DNA of 64,000 bases from Streptococcus oralis (GCF_021497885.1 NZ_CP046523.1:229501-293500), one strand, 5' to 3'. Numbered from the stretch's first letter, positions 50,194 to 60,244 are shown. Numbers and translations: made by a program. The notes: generated by a model not told the origin, from the sequence alone.

Positions 50194-50925
50194 ATGATTG
50201 ATATTCATTCGCACATTGTCTTTGATGTAGATGATGGTCCCAAGTCGAGAGAGGAAAGCAAGGCTCTCTTGACGGAAGCCTACAGGCAGGGGGTGCGAAC
50301 CATTGTCTCTACCTCTCATCGTCGCAAGGGCATGTTTGAAACTCCAGAAGAGAAGATAGCAGAAAACTTTCTTCAGGTTCGGGAAATAGCTAAGGAAGTC
50401 GCGAGTGACTTGGTCATTGCTTATGGGGCTGAAATTTACTACACACCAGATGTTTTGGATAAGCTGGAAAAAAATCGGATTCCGACCCTCAATAATAGTC
50501 GTTATGCCTTGATAGAGTTTAGTATGAATACTTCTTATCGCGATATTCATAGTGCCTTGAGTAAAATATTGATGTTGGGGATTACTCCAGTTATTGCTCA
50601 CATTGAGCGTTATGATGCACTTGAAAATGATGAAAAACGCGTTCGAGAGCTGATCGATATGGGCTGTTACACGCAAGTAAATAGTTCACATGTCCTCAAA
50701 CCCAAACTTTTTGGAGAACGTTATAAATTCATGAAAAAAAGAGCGCAGTATTTCTTGGAGCGTGATTTGGTTCATGTGATTGCAAGTGATATGCACAATC
50801 TAGACGGTAGACCTCCTCATATGGCAAAAGCATATGACCTTGTTTCCCAAAACTACGGAGAAGCGAAGGCTCAGGAACTTTTTATAGACAATCCTCGAAA
50901 AATTGTAATGGATCAACTAATTTAG
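50194..50925 (+). CDS. wzh: Capsule tyrosine-protein phosphatase Wzh (CpsB)
   Basis: This 243-residue metal-dependent phosphatase of the PHP superfamily dephosphorylates the Wze kinase and so tunes chain length. The N-terminal metal-binding motif is [18 protein letters not shown], followed by conserved H and D residues in VIAHIERYD and VIASDMHN. The start at 50194 lies one base after the wzg stop; the frame open from 50146 runs inside wzg. Full family length. Confidence 0.94.
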   Translation: MIDIHSHIVFDVDDGPKSREESKALLTEAYRQGVRTIVSTSHRRKGMFETPEEKIAENFLQVREIAKEVASDLVIAYGAEIYYTPDVLDKLEKNRIPTLNNSRYALIEFSMNTSYRDIHSALSKILMLGITPVIAHIERYDALENDEKRVRELIDMGCYTQVNSSHVLKPKLFGERYKFMKKRAQYFLERDLVHVIASDMHNLDGRPPHMAKAYDLVSQNYGEAKAQELFIDNPRKIVMDQLI

Positions 50926-50933
50926 GAGAAATG

Positions 50934-51626
50934 ATGAAAGAACAAAACACGATAGAAATTGATGTATTTCAATTACTTAAAACCTTGTGGAAACGCAAGC
51001 TAATAATTTTATTAGTGGCACTTGTGACAGGTGCGGGAGCTTTTGCATATAGCACTTTTATTGTTAAGCCAAAATATACGAGTACCACGCGTATTTACGT
51101 AGTCAACCGTAATCAAGGAGATAAGCCAGGACTAACGAATCAGGACTTGCAGGCAGGATCTTATCTGGTAAAAGACTACCGCGAAATTATCCTTTCGCAA
51201 GATGTATTGGAAAAGGTAGCGACAAATTTGAAATTGGATATGCCAGCAAAAACGTTAGCTAGCAAAGTTCAAGTGACTGTACCAGCTGACACTCGTATCG
51301 TCTCAATTTCTGTCAAGGATAAACAACCAGAGGAAGCCAGTCGCATTGCTAATTCTCTACGAGAAGCTGCTGCAGAAAAGATCATCACTGTTACGCGAGT
51401 ATCTGATGTAACGACACTTGAAGAAGCGCGACCAGCTACGACTCCCTCTTCTCCAAATGTTCGACGCAACACCTTGTTTGGTTTTCTTGGAGGAGTCGTC
51501 GTAACAGTAATTACTGTTCTTTTGATTGAGTTACTCGATACCCGTGTGAAACGTCCTGAAGATGTCGAAGATGTACTACAAATTCCACTTCTAGGGGTCG
51601 TTCCAGATTTGGACAAAATGAAATAG
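50934..51626 (+). CDS. wzd: Capsule chain-length regulator Wzd (CpsC)
   Basis: This 230-residue polysaccharide co-polymerase of the Wzz family has two membrane helices (about 22-42 and 176-196) flanking an extracytoplasmic domain. It activates the Wze tyrosine kinase through its cytoplasmic C-terminus. ATGs at 50931 and 50934 are possible; the second has better spacing from AGGAG. The [17 protein letters not shown] before helix 2 is the usual family signature. Confidence 0.93.
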   Translation: MKEQNTIEIDVFQLLKTLWKRKLIILLVALVTGAGAFAYSTFIVKPKYTSTTRIYVVNRNQGDKPGLTNQDLQAGSYLVKDYREIILSQDVLEKVATNLKLDMPAKTLASKVQVTVPADTRIVSISVKDKQPEEASRIANSLREAAAEKIITVTRVSDVTTLEEARPATTPSSPNVRRNTLFGFLGGVVVTVITVLLIELLDTRVKRPEDVEDVLQIPLLGVVPDLDKMK

Positions 51627-51635
51627 GAGGAAGTT

Positions 51636-52319
51636 ATGCCAACGTTAGAAATCTCACAGGCAAAATTGGATCTTGTAAAAAAGGCGGAGGAATATTATAA
51701 CGCTTTGTGCACGAACCTACAGTTAAGTGGAGATGATTTGAAAGTATTTTCTATCACTTCTGTGAAACCAGGAGAAGGAAAATCAACGACTTCCACTAAT
51801 ATCGCTGGGGCTTTTGCGCGTGCAGGTTACAAAACGCTGCTGATTGATGGAGATATTCGCAATTCTGTTATGTCAGGTGTCTTTAAAGCAAGGGATAAAA
51901 TTACAGGTCTGACAGAATTTCTATCAGGAACTACAGACCTGTCACAAGGGCTTTGTGATACCAATATCGAAAATCTCTTTGTAATTCAGGCTGGCTCTGT
52001 GTCACCGAATCCGACAGCTCTTCTTCAAAGTAAGAATTTCAGTACAATGCTTGAAACCTTGCGTAAATATTTTGACTACATCATTGTAGATACTGCTCCT
52101 GTCGGTGTCGTGATTGATGCGGCTATCATTACGCGAAAATGTGATGCTTCTATTTTAGTGACAGCAGCAGGTGAAACAAATCGACGAGATATTCAAAAAG
52201 CGAAAGAACAGTTGGAACACACAGAGAAGCCGTTTTTGGGAGTTGTGTTGAATAAATTCGATACTTCAGTAGACAAATACGGTTCTTATGGAAATTATGG
52301 AGATTACGGGAAAGAGTAA
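51636..52319 (+). CDS. wze: Capsule tyrosine kinase Wze (CpsD)
   Basis: This 227-residue bacterial tyrosine kinase has Walker A (VKPGEGKSTTSTNIA), Walker A' (LLIDGDIRN) and Walker B (DYIIVDTAPVG). Its tail VDKYGSYGNYGDYGKE carries the YGxYGxYG tyrosine cluster that is autophosphorylated and controls polymerisation and export. It requires Wzd for activity. It is the last gene of the block conserved in nearly all streptococcal Wzy-dependent capsules. Confidence 0.95.
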   Translation: MPTLEISQAKLDLVKKAEEYYNALCTNLQLSGDDLKVFSITSVKPGEGKSTTSTNIAGAFARAGYKTLLIDGDIRNSVMSGVFKARDKITGLTEFLSGTTDLSQGLCDTNIENLFVIQAGSVSPNPTALLQSKNFSTMLETLRKYFDYIIVDTAPVGVVIDAAIITRKCDASILVTAAGETNRRDIQKAKEQLEHTEKPFLGVVLNKFDTSVDKYGSYGNYGDYGKE

Positions 52320-52374
52320 ACCAGTTTGTAGTAGCAAAACTAATTGAGATACTTATCATGGGGAAGGGGTTAAG

Positions 52375-53010
52375 GTGAAAAGAAACAGCATTATCTATAT
52401 TAGCATAAAACGAGTTATGGATGTTCTTATTGGCTTGTTTGGAACAATATTCATAGTCTTGCCCTGTTTTCTAATAATTTATATTATCTATAAAATAAAA
52501 GGTTATAAAGGGAGTATATTTTTTACACAATACAGAGTGGGGTTAAGAGGGAAAAAATTTAAAATTATTAAATTTAGATCAATGGTTGAAAATGCTGAAG
52601 AAGTTTTGACCGCAAATAAAGCACTCTATGAAAAATATATAAATAACAGTTATAAATTACCTCCAAATGAGGATCCTCGTCTTACCAATATCGGAGATTT
52701 TATAAGAAAAACGAGTATTGATGAAATTCCTCAATTTATAAATTTAATGTTAGGTGATATGAGTCTTATTGGACCTAGACCGATTTTAGAGAATGAGTTA
52801 GAGGAGTATTCTAAGGAAGAACAGGAAGTTTTGTTATCTGTACGACCAGGTATTACAGGGATGTGGCAAGTTTCTGGTAGGAGTGAGGTATATTATCCTG
52901 AACGCTGTGAAATGGAGCTGTACTATCCTCGGAACCAATCCTTTTTGTTGGATGTCAAAATCTTCTTTTTGACAATAAAAAAAGTTCTGTCTGGAGAAGG
53001 GGCTCATTGA
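52375..53010 (+). CDS. Initiating sugar-phosphate transferase (short form)
   Basis: This 211-residue enzyme transfers the first sugar-1-phosphate to undecaprenyl phosphate at the membrane. It has one membrane helix (about 12-40) and the catalytic core with FTQYRVGLRGKKFKIIKFRSM-like, DEIPQFINLMLGDMSLIGPR and RPGITGMWQVSGRS motifs. It lacks the N-terminal membrane/Rossmann half of WchA (~455 residues), so it is of the small WcjG/WciI kind. The first sugar is therefore probably not set by WchA, that is, perhaps not glucose. The start is GTG after GGGGAAGGGG. A terminator follows. Confidence 0.85.
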   Translation: MKRNSIIYISIKRVMDVLIGLFGTIFIVLPCFLIIYIIYKIKGYKGSIFFTQYRVGLRGKKFKIIKFRSMVENAEEVLTANKALYEKYINNSYKLPPNEDPRLTNIGDFIRKTSIDEIPQFINLMLGDMSLIGPRPILENELEEYSKEEQEVLLSVRPGITGMWQVSGRSEVYYPERCEMELYYPRNQSFLLDVKIFFLTIKKVLSGEGAH

Positions 53011-53057
53011 TGTATGAGCTAAATCATCTAGCAAAAAATAGATAGAAAGATGAAGTT

Positions 53058-53098
53058 GAATACGAATAACGTTTCTTGGGTATTCGTATTCATTTTTT
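53058..53098 (+). terminator. Intrinsic terminator inside the capsule locus
   Basis: GAATACGAATA and TATTCGTATTC form a perfect 11-bp stem with a 12-base loop, followed by A and T6. It lies directly after the initiating transferase and before the other glycosyltransferase genes. No clear promoter was found between it and the next gene. Confidence 0.88.
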
Positions 53099-53162
53099 CA
53101 AGTGAAGGAAGCATTATGAATAAGTGGATTTGATCTAGTGTTTTTTGCTTGAAAAAATGAAT
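53088..53162. repeat. 15-bp perfect inverted repeat overlapping the terminator
   Basis: ATTCATTTTTTCAAG (53088-53102) and CTTGAAAAAATGAAT (53148-53162) are perfect inverted copies 45 bases apart. The left arm includes the terminator's T-run, so the two structures compete. The space between holds no gene; it may be a small deletion remnant. Nothing else is seen in 53011-53227. Confidence 0.6.
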
Positions 53163-53227
53163 GGGAATTCAATCTAAAGAATTGTCCAGTGAGGCAAGAT
53201 TTTAGGAATTGGAGTTAGGATGTAGAA

Positions 53228-54022
53228 ATGTCAAAAAAGTATAAAATTATAGTAGCTACTCATAAAAGATTTCAAATGCCAGACGATAAGGACTTATATG
53301 TTCCTGTTCAGGTTGGCAGTGAAGGAAAGGAAAATTTATGCTACCAACGAGATGATCAAGGTAATCATATCTCACACCTCAATCCTTATTATTGTGAATT
53401 GACAGGATTATACTGGGCTTGGAAAAATTTAGAATGTGATTATCTTGGATTGGTACATTACCGTAGATATTTCACATCAAAACGACACACATATAGAGAA
53501 GCAATTAGTATGGATGATATTATTCTTTCAAAGTCAGAAGTCAAAAACTTGCTGTCAAAATACGATGTTGTTGTTCCTAAAAAAAGGAAATATTATATTG
53601 AAACGCTATACTCACACTATGCACATACTCATGATGCCAATCATTTAGACGTGACACGTCAGATTGTTAGCGAATTGAGACCGGATTATATCGTCGCTTT
53701 TGATCAGGTCATGAAGCAACGCAGTGGCTATATGTTCAATATGTTTATCATGTCCAAAGAAAATGTAGCAGCCTATTGTGAATGGTTGTTCCCGATTATC
53801 GATGAACTCTATAGAAGATTGGACGTTACAGGCTATTCTGCTTTTGACGCTAGATTATTTGGTCGTATTAGTGAACGATTGTTCAATGTTTGGTTGGCAA
53901 AACAAGATTTGCGGGTAAAAGAGATACCGTTTATCTATATGGAGAAAATTGACTTGATTCAAAAAGGAAAATCCTTCCTACAAGCAAAATTCTTCGGGAA
54001 AAAATATGGACAGAGTTTTTAG
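53228..54022 (+). CDS. DUF4422 family glycosyltransferase
   Basis: This 264-residue cytoplasmic protein of the DUF4422 family is common in streptococcal and Gram-negative polysaccharide loci. The family core is seen in NPYYCELTGLYWAWKNLECD and LGLVHYRRYF, followed by NMFIMSKENVAAYCEWLFP. Members are predicted glycosyltransferases. Because glf lies in the same locus, a galactofuranosyl transfer is possible, but this is inference. GGAGTTAGG lies upstream of the ATG. Confidence 0.85.
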   Translation: MSKKYKIIVATHKRFQMPDDKDLYVPVQVGSEGKENLCYQRDDQGNHISHLNPYYCELTGLYWAWKNLECDYLGLVHYRRYFTSKRHTYREAISMDDIILSKSEVKNLLSKYDVVVPKKRKYYIETLYSHYAHTHDANHLDVTRQIVSELRPDYIVAFDQVMKQRSGYMFNMFIMSKENVAAYCEWLFPIIDELYRRLDVTGYSAFDARLFGRISERLFNVWLAKQDLRVKEIPFIYMEKIDLIQKGKSFLQAKFFGKKYGQSF

Positions 54023-54041
54023 ATAGGGATGAATAATAAGG

Positions 54042-55259
54042 ATGAAAGTAGTACTAAAAATAAAATCTGTACCAGAACTTTTGGCTCTTGTTGCCTTAGG
54101 AATGTTTTTAATCGTTTCAATATTAGATGTGACTTTTTATGCTCAATATCTACCTAGAATAGTATCTAAACTAGTGATAGCTCTATCACTCTTTATATTA
54201 TCTATAAAAGAATTGTTTAAAAGAAATTATGATTATAGAGCTGTTATAGGATTGTGTATAACATCTTTAATTTATCTCATTGTAGGAAAAATAAATGGTT
54301 TTAGTTCTAATGTTGCAATAGGGATATTATTCATTTATGCATTGCGTGATATTTCTTTTAAGAGTGTAGCAAAAACATCCATCATAATAAGTATTTTCTT
54401 GTTATCATTTGTAATAATCAGTGCAAAATTAGGGGTTATATCTAATTATCTAGAGATATCAGGGGCTCGAGTCCGTAGCTATTTAGGTTTTAGGTATGCA
54501 TTATTTCCGTCAATTTTACTGATGAATATAGTTGCCATTTCATTGTACTTAAAGAAAGATAAGATTTATTATTGGCAGTGGTTCTTTTTGGCACTTTGTA
54601 CTTACTGGGTATATGATCAAACCGATTCCCGGTTGACATTTTATAGTTCTTGTATACTATTGGTCTGCAATTTATTAATAAAATGGATTCCCAATTTATT
54701 CACTAACTTAGGAAATATATTTAATATTTTTAAACTAACTTTTATTGTAAATGCAATAGCAAGTTTTTGGCTTGTGCAAATCTATCTAAATTCAACTAAT
54801 TCTTTTGTCAATAATTTTCTTTTTAAATTAAACTATATGTTGGGTGGTCGTATTTATTTAGCAAACAAATCTCTCCAACTTTATGGTTATGGCTTGTTCG
54901 GTAGATCAGTTGAATGGAATGGTAATGCTCTTACTATTGAAGGTGTAAGAAATGATCAGACATACTTGTATGTGGACAATTTATACATTCAAATTTCACA
55001 AAAATACGGTTTACTAATTCTAGCATTGATGATCTCGCTTCTAACTTTAACTTTATTTAAAGTAATTAAAAGTCGCCAATGGGTTCTTGCTTTTATTTTG
55101 ATATTGATGAGTTTTCATTCCATGATTGATGATTTGAATTTGTACCTTCATTACAATATTTTTTGGATATTGTTAGGTAGTTTAATCTACCCAGATTATC
55201 AGTTTTCTGATGAAAGTGATGAAGAGTTAAGGGGAAATTCGTTTGAAAAAATCATATAG
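54042..55259 (+). CDS. wzy: Wzy-type polysaccharide polymerase
   Basis: This 405-residue membrane protein has about ten to eleven helices and a larger loop around residues 265-325. It lacks conserved motifs, as usual for Wzy, and is identified by topology, size and place in the locus. It polymerises lipid-linked repeat units on the outer face of the membrane. The coding sequence is visibly more AT-rich than the flanking housekeeping genes, typical of serotype-specific genes. Confidence 0.82.
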   Translation: MKVVLKIKSVPELLALVALGMFLIVSILDVTFYAQYLPRIVSKLVIALSLFILSIKELFKRNYDYRAVIGLCITSLIYLIVGKINGFSSNVAIGILFIYALRDISFKSVAKTSIIISIFLLSFVIISAKLGVISNYLEISGARVRSYLGFRYALFPSILLMNIVAISLYLKKDKIYYWQWFFLALCTYWVYDQTDSRLTFYSSCILLVCNLLIKWIPNLFTNLGNIFNIFKLTFIVNAIASFWLVQIYLNSTNSFVNNFLFKLNYMLGGRIYLANKSLQLYGYGLFGRSVEWNGNALTIEGVRNDQTYLYVDNLYIQISQKYGLLILALMISLLTLTLFKVIKSRQWVLAFILILMSFHSMIDDLNLYLHYNIFWILLGSLIYPDYQFSDESDEELRGNSFEKII

Positions 55260-55344
55260 TGAAATGCTAAGAAGTATTTAACGAGAACTTAAAAGATCAT
55301 GGACTGGGAAGGCGGTTTTATTTCGATTTATATAGGAGGAAAGT

Positions 55345-56175
55345 ATGTCGGATATCAAAATCATTCAAGATAAGATTTTATCTATCTTAAAGGAGTTTAT
55401 TAGTATTTGCGAAGAAAATAATCTAACCTACTATGCTCTTGGTGGAACCTTGCTAGGAGCGGTACGTCATAAAGGTTTCATACCTTGGGATGATGACATC
55501 GATATCGGCATGCCCAGAGAAGATTATGAAAAATTTAAAAAACTAGCCCCAGACCTGTTACCAAGTAATTATAAATTTTTGAGTGAAAATACTGCGGGTT
55601 ATAAAAAAGCTTTCTCTGTAATTCGGGACGATTCAACGAAAATCATAATGAATTATAGTAAAGAGGAATTGGTAGAGAGTTTGTGGATAGACATTTTTCC
55701 ACTTGATGGTATGCCTGCTGCCCCTTTTAAGAGAAAAATGCATGAGTATAGATACTTATATAGACGGATGATGGTTCAACTTTCTCAGTTTAATAGTTTA
55801 GTAAATCAGAAGAAAGAAAATCGGCCCTTAGTTGAAAAAGTGATTATTGCTTTTGCAAACATAGTTAAAATTGAAAAGATACTTTCTTTTGACTGGGCGC
55901 AAAAAAAATATATAAAGACCATTAAAAGATATTCATTTTATGAAGAATTTTCAGGAAATTATACTGGGGCATATAAATTGAGGGAGATTGTACCCTCTGA
56001 TTATTTTGGAACACCAGTCTTATTAAAATTTGAAGGAATTGCCTTGAGTTGTCCTTGTAGGTATAAAGAATATTTGACAGCGATCTATGGGGAAAATTAC
56101 ATGCAATTGCCTCCAGAAGAACAGAGAGTCCAACACCACTATAAAATAATATCGCTTGGTGAGAAAGAAGGATAA
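55345..56175 (+). CDS. LicD family phosphotransferase
   Basis: This 276-residue enzyme has the LicD signature ALGGTLLGAVRHKGFIPWDD followed by DIDIGMPREDYEKF, which holds the nucleotidyltransferase-fold acidic residues. LicD proteins move phosphocholine or other phosphodiester groups (for example from CDP-linked donors) onto sugars. No licABC or CDP-polyol synthesis genes lie nearby, so the donor must come from elsewhere in the genome. It suggests a phosphodiester substituent on the polysaccharide. AGGAGG precedes the ATG. Confidence 0.88.
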   Translation: MSDIKIIQDKILSILKEFISICEENNLTYYALGGTLLGAVRHKGFIPWDDDIDIGMPREDYEKFKKLAPDLLPSNYKFLSENTAGYKKAFSVIRDDSTKIIMNYSKEELVESLWIDIFPLDGMPAAPFKRKMHEYRYLYRRMMVQLSQFNSLVNQKKENRPLVEKVIIAFANIVKIEKILSFDWAQKKYIKTIKRYSFYEEFSGNYTGAYKLREIVPSDYFGTPVLLKFEGIALSCPCRYKEYLTAIYGENYMQLPPEEQRVQHHYKIISLGEKEG

Positions 56176-56188
56176 GAATAGGTTAAAT

Positions 56189-57277
56189 ATGAAAAAAATA
56201 GCAATAGTTAGATACAATCTAAGTAAAATTGGGGGAGCTGAAAAAGTAGCTATCAGTATGGCTAATGAGTTGTCAAGCCATTATGATGTAAGACTTTTGT
56301 CTATTCTATTGGATGAGGATGGATTCATAAATTATGATATTCATCCAGATGTTCAATTGGTGAATTTTTACAAGGGTGACATTCGTATTAGAACTGCTAT
56401 TTTAAAATTAACTACTAAGCTCAGAGAGTATATAAAAAAAGAAAGAATAGAAGTGATTTTTTCAATAGCTCCTTTAACAAATATCATGATACGGTTAGCT
56501 ACTCTGGGTCTAGATGTGAAAATTGTTTTTTGTGATCATCACAGCTTAGAGTTTCAAGATGGAAGAAGCAGAAAAATACAGAGATATATTGGAGCGAAGT
56601 ATTTTGATAAGGTTGTTACTTTAACGCAGGAAGACCGGATAAAATACTCAAAAAAATATAAGATTCCTATAGAGAAAGTAGCTACAATTTATAATTGGAT
56701 AGAAGAAACCAAGCACCATAAAACAGGCTTGAATAATGATTCTAAAAAGATCCTCACAGTGGGTCGATTTCACAGTCAAAAGGGGTATGATTATCTTGCC
56801 AAAGTAGCTATAAAAGTATTATCCCGACATACAGATTGGCAGTGGGATATATATGGTTCAGGGGATAAGCTCATTGAACAGGAGCTGAAAAGAAAACTTG
56901 AAGAAGGTAGTGTTTTTTCACAAGTTAATTTTAAAGGAAATGTAAAAGGAACTGAAAATATCTATCCCAATCATAGTATCTACGTCATGACTTCTCGCTA
57001 TGAGGGTTTACCTTTAGTCCTATTAGAAGCACAACAATACAATCTTCCTATTGTTAGCTTTAGATGTCCGACGGGACCTAGTGAGATTGTTGAAGATGGA
57101 ATCAACGGATATCTGATTGATTGCTATGACGTGGATCAGATGAGTGAGAAATTGCTTGAATTGATGGAAAATGATGATTTGCGACAATCTTTTTCAGAAC
57201 ATGCCAAAGACAATATGGATAAATTTGATAAAAATAAAATTCTTAATCAGTGGATAGAATTAATTGAGACAATTTAG
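56189..57277 (+). CDS. Glycosyltransferase family 4
   Basis: This 362-residue retaining glycosyltransferase (GT-B fold) has the N-terminal acceptor domain IGGAEKVAISMANELS and the C-terminal donor domain with VGRFHSQKGYDYLAKVA and EGLPLVLLEAQQYNLPIVSF (the E-x7-E motif region). The ATG at 56189 is favoured over the one at 56156 that lies inside licD. It is expected to add one sugar of the repeat unit; donor unknown. Confidence 0.88.
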   Translation: MKKIAIVRYNLSKIGGAEKVAISMANELSSHYDVRLLSILLDEDGFINYDIHPDVQLVNFYKGDIRIRTAILKLTTKLREYIKKERIEVIFSIAPLTNIMIRLATLGLDVKIVFCDHHSLEFQDGRSRKIQRYIGAKYFDKVVTLTQEDRIKYSKKYKIPIEKVATIYNWIEETKHHKTGLNNDSKKILTVGRFHSQKGYDYLAKVAIKVLSRHTDWQWDIYGSGDKLIEQELKRKLEEGSVFSQVNFKGNVKGTENIYPNHSIYVMTSRYEGLPLVLLEAQQYNLPIVSFRCPTGPSEIVEDGINGYLIDCYDVDQMSEKLLELMENDDLRQSFSEHAKDNMDKFDKNKILNQWIELIETI

Positions 57278-57285
57278 GAGATAAG

Positions 57286-58290
57286 ATGCAAGAGTGTTTA
57301 TTGACAATTGTAATGCCTAGTTATAATATTCAGGACTATATTTCCAAAGGAATCGAATCATTCCAGCAAGTACACCTAGATTACAAACAAAAATTTGAGG
57401 TCTTAATTGTGAATGATGGAAGTACGGACGACACAGCCAAAGTAGCAGAAGAGGCTCTAAGAAAAGATTCGTTGCTGAATGGTCGTATTATCACAAAGGA
57501 AAATGGAGGTCATGGCTCAACAATTAATCGTGGTATCCAGGAGGCAAAGGGGAAGTTCTTTAAAGTTATTGATGGGGATGACTGGGTTATCCCATCAGAG
57601 TTTGAAAAATTTTTAGATGCCCTTACAGTTACTGATGCGGATATGGTTCTTACGGACTTCACAGAACAACATGTTTATAACAATACTACTGTTCGAAATG
57701 ATTTTGCTGAGAAGTATGAGGTTGGTAAGGAATATTCTGGAATTCCAGAGAAACGAATCCCAATGCACTCGGTAACCTACAGAACATCTATCCTAGTTGA
57801 GAATAAAATTCGTTTAAGTGAAAAGACATTTTATGTTGACATTCAGTACACTCTTTTTCCTTTAGAGTATGTTCATAGTTTCGGTTATTGGAATTATGAT
57901 GTTTACCAATACTATATCGGACGACCCGAGCAGAGTATGAATATTGAAAGTATGAAACGAAATGTTCGCCATCATTTGACTGTGACAAATTCTGTGCTAG
58001 ATTTTTTTTCAAAAATTTCAGAGGATCCTATTTTAAAAAACGTAGTTGCAGATACTTTGAACTATCTTATTAGTTTACAAATCGATTTGTCATGGATGGT
58101 TGAGGACTCAAAGATACTATCAAAAGAATTATATAGACAAATTGAGCAGAGTTCTTATGAGTATACGCCTACAAAAAAATTTGATAGATTGTCTTATTTG
58201 AACTATAAATCTCATTATTTTCTAGGTTTTGTATTCAATCCAATATTGAAAAAATATTCTAAAAAGAAAGAAAAAGAGAGAGGAGTTTAG
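57286..58290 (+). CDS. Glycosyltransferase family 2 (first copy)
   Basis: This 334-residue GT-A enzyme has the N-terminal TIVMPSYNIQDYI and VLIVNDGSTDDT motifs, the KENGGHGSTINRGI stretch and the DXD-like DGDDW near residue 100. The C-terminal third ends in a lysine-rich tail. GGAGATAAG precedes the ATG, which lies nine bases after the preceding stop. It is expected to add one sugar; specificity is unknown. Confidence 0.9.
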   Translation: MQECLLTIVMPSYNIQDYISKGIESFQQVHLDYKQKFEVLIVNDGSTDDTAKVAEEALRKDSLLNGRIITKENGGHGSTINRGIQEAKGKFFKVIDGDDWVIPSEFEKFLDALTVTDADMVLTDFTEQHVYNNTTVRNDFAEKYEVGKEYSGIPEKRIPMHSVTYRTSILVENKIRLSEKTFYVDIQYTLFPLEYVHSFGYWNYDVYQYYIGRPEQSMNIESMKRNVRHHLTVTNSVLDFFSKISEDPILKNVVADTLNYLISLQIDLSWMVEDSKILSKELYRQIEQSSYEYTPTKKFDRLSYLNYKSHYFLGFVFNPILKKYSKKKEKERGV

Positions 58291-58291
58291 G

Positions 58292-59245
58292 ATGTTTATT
58301 AGTGTTGTTGTTCCAGTTTATAATGTTTCTGATTATTTACATTTTGCCATGGACAGTCTGAAAAAACAAACGTATCAAAATTTCGAAATAATCCTTGTAA
58401 ATGATGGTTCAACAGATAACTCCCCTCAGTTATGTGAAGAGTATGCTAAGCAGTATGAAAACGTATCTGTTTTTCATAAAGAAAATGGAGGCTTGTCTGA
58501 TGCCCGTAATTTAGGAGTTTCGAAAGCGTCATCAGAGTGGATTTTCTTTTTAGACCCAGATGATTATTTGGAAGATTATACTCTAGAATTGATAGTGAAA
58601 ATTAAGCAGGAGCATCAAGCAGACTTGATTTCTACCAAAGTGAAGGCAACGTCTAAGTATAATGATTATAGTCCTTATCAACTTGAGGAGTCAGATTATA
58701 AGGATTTGTGTGTTGTTACAAAAGAGAAGGCTCTTGAGCTAATGCTAGACGACAAGATTGCGACAGTTTCTGCTTGTGCTAAGCTTTATCACAAAAATAT
58801 CTTGGAAAAAATTCCATTTCCTGTTGGAAAAATCTATGAAGACTTTTATGTGGTAGCGGATCACCTTGCCTTAGCGGATAAAATTGTGATTAGTCCACTT
58901 GAAACATATAACTATTACCGTAGAGAAGGTAGTATTGTCCGTTCGACTTTTACTGAGAAAAGATATGATTTTTTTGATGCCGTTTCGAAAAACGAGGAAG
59001 TTATAAAGAAAGAATACACTCAAAGTATAGAATTAAAACAATCTCTGCAAGCTAAAAAATTACGAGGAGGCTTTGTTGTAATTGGTGCAAAGGCTGACTC
59101 TGGTTTAACAGATTTTTCGAAAGATCGAGAATTATTGAAAGTTGATTTTAAGAACATGTTATTAAATAAAAAAATATCGTGGAGACTAAAATTAAAATAT
59201 ACTATATTTATGCTATCATCTAAAATGTATTTAAGATTAAGATAG
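58292..59245 (+). CDS. Glycosyltransferase family 2 (second copy)
   Basis: This 317-residue GT-A enzyme has ISVVVPVYNVSDYL, IILVNDGSTDNSP, KENGGLSDARNLG and the catalytic FLDPDDYLED. It follows the previous GT2 by one base and is translationally coupled (AGAGAGGAG). It belongs to the common capsule GT2 group of galactosyl-/N-acetylhexosaminyltransferases; the exact sugar cannot be read. Confidence 0.9.
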   Translation: MFISVVVPVYNVSDYLHFAMDSLKKQTYQNFEIILVNDGSTDNSPQLCEEYAKQYENVSVFHKENGGLSDARNLGVSKASSEWIFFLDPDDYLEDYTLELIVKIKQEHQADLISTKVKATSKYNDYSPYQLEESDYKDLCVVTKEKALELMLDDKIATVSACAKLYHKNILEKIPFPVGKIYEDFYVVADHLALADKIVISPLETYNYYRREGSIVRSTFTEKRYDFFDAVSKNEEVIKKEYTQSIELKQSLQAKKLRGGFVVIGAKADSGLTDFSKDRELLKVDFKNMLLNKKISWRLKLKYTIFMLSSKMYLRLR

Positions 59246-59302
59246 TATAGTAGATCAATTTATTTGAATAAGAATATCGAGTATTTTAAGAAACGAGGAA
59301 TT

Positions 59303-60244
59303 ATGAAACAAGCTTATATAATAATTGCACATAATAAGTTTGAACAGTTGAAATTTTTAATTTCTCTGTTGGATTATAAAGAACATGATATTTTTATTAT
59401 TATAGACAGCAAAGTTAATGTGGAGAAAACTACAATTACTTCGCTTAAGTCCAGTGTAATACATTCCAATGTCATTCTCGTAGATAGAGTTCCTATTTAT
59501 TGGGGAAGCTATTCACAAATTTCTGCAGAGATGTTAGGATTTCGTTATGCATATAATTACGATAACTATAGTATGTTCCATTTGTTGTCAGGTGTAGATT
59601 TACCATTAGTGCCGGCAGATAAATTGTTTAAATTCTTTAATCAGAACAAATCAAAGAATTTTCTGAGCATGGTCTCTGATGAGATTTTGAAATCAAATAA
59701 AGTATATGAGCGTGTACAATTTAGATACTTATTTCCTAGATTCTTAGCTAGAAATATTCAGAACAAATATGTTCGTAAATTTGTAGCATATTACCGTAAG
59801 CTAGAGATTAAAATTCAACGTTTAGTGAAAATAGACTGTTTTAAAAAATATAACATGAGATTGGGTTATGCATCTAACTGGTTATCTATTAATCAGGATT
59901 TAGTTAGAATAATACTAGAAGAAGAGAAAAATATTGAAAAAATATTTAAATATTCGATAGTAAATGATGAGCTGTTCATTCCTACGATAATGTATAAATA
60001 CAATTTGATGGAATCGTTATATTCGTCTTCACCGATAACAGATGCCCCAGATGATTTTCAAGGAAATCTAAGATATATCAATTGGTGGGATGGAGATCCT
60101 CATACCTGGACTGACTCTGAGCATGATATAGAACAATTGAAGCGTGGCAAAGCTTTAGGTCATAAGTTTTCTAGGAAATTTGATTTAGAGAAATATCCGA
60201 ATCTTAAAGAAGAAATTCTAACTATCATAAATGGGACCGATTGA
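59303..60244 (+). CDS. Core-2/I-branching (GT14) family glycosyltransferase
   Basis: This 313-residue protein has the GT14 pattern: YIIIAHNKFEQLKFLISLLD, a SMFHLLSGVDLPLVPADKLF segment, then SNWLSINQDLVRIILEEE and NDELFIPTIM. GT14 enzymes add beta-1,6-linked branches (N-acetylglucosamine or similar). It would be the candidate branch-forming enzyme here, by family inference. The start at 59303 follows AAACGAGGAATT; the frame open from 59264 has no ribosome site. The gene is AT-rich. Confidence 0.85.
   Translation: MKQAYIIIAHNKFEQLKFLISLLDYKEHDIFIIIDSKVNVEKTTITSLKSSVIHSNVILVDRVPIYWGSYSQISAEMLGFRYAYNYDNYSMFHLLSGVDLPLVPADKLFKFFNQNKSKNFLSMVSDEILKSNKVYERVQFRYLFPRFLARNIQNKYVRKFVAYYRKLEIKIQRLVKIDCFKKYNMRLGYASNWLSINQDLVRIILEEEKNIEKIFKYSIVNDELFIPTIMYKYNLMESLYSSSPITDAPDDFQGNLRYINWWDGDPHTWTDSEHDIEQLKRGKALGHKFSRKFDLEKYPNLKEEILTIINGTD

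Noticed and set aside
55345..56175. Calling the LicD protein a phosphocholine transferase for certain
   Set aside because: LicD families also handle other phosphodiester donors and no lic genes are in the window, so only the family is given.
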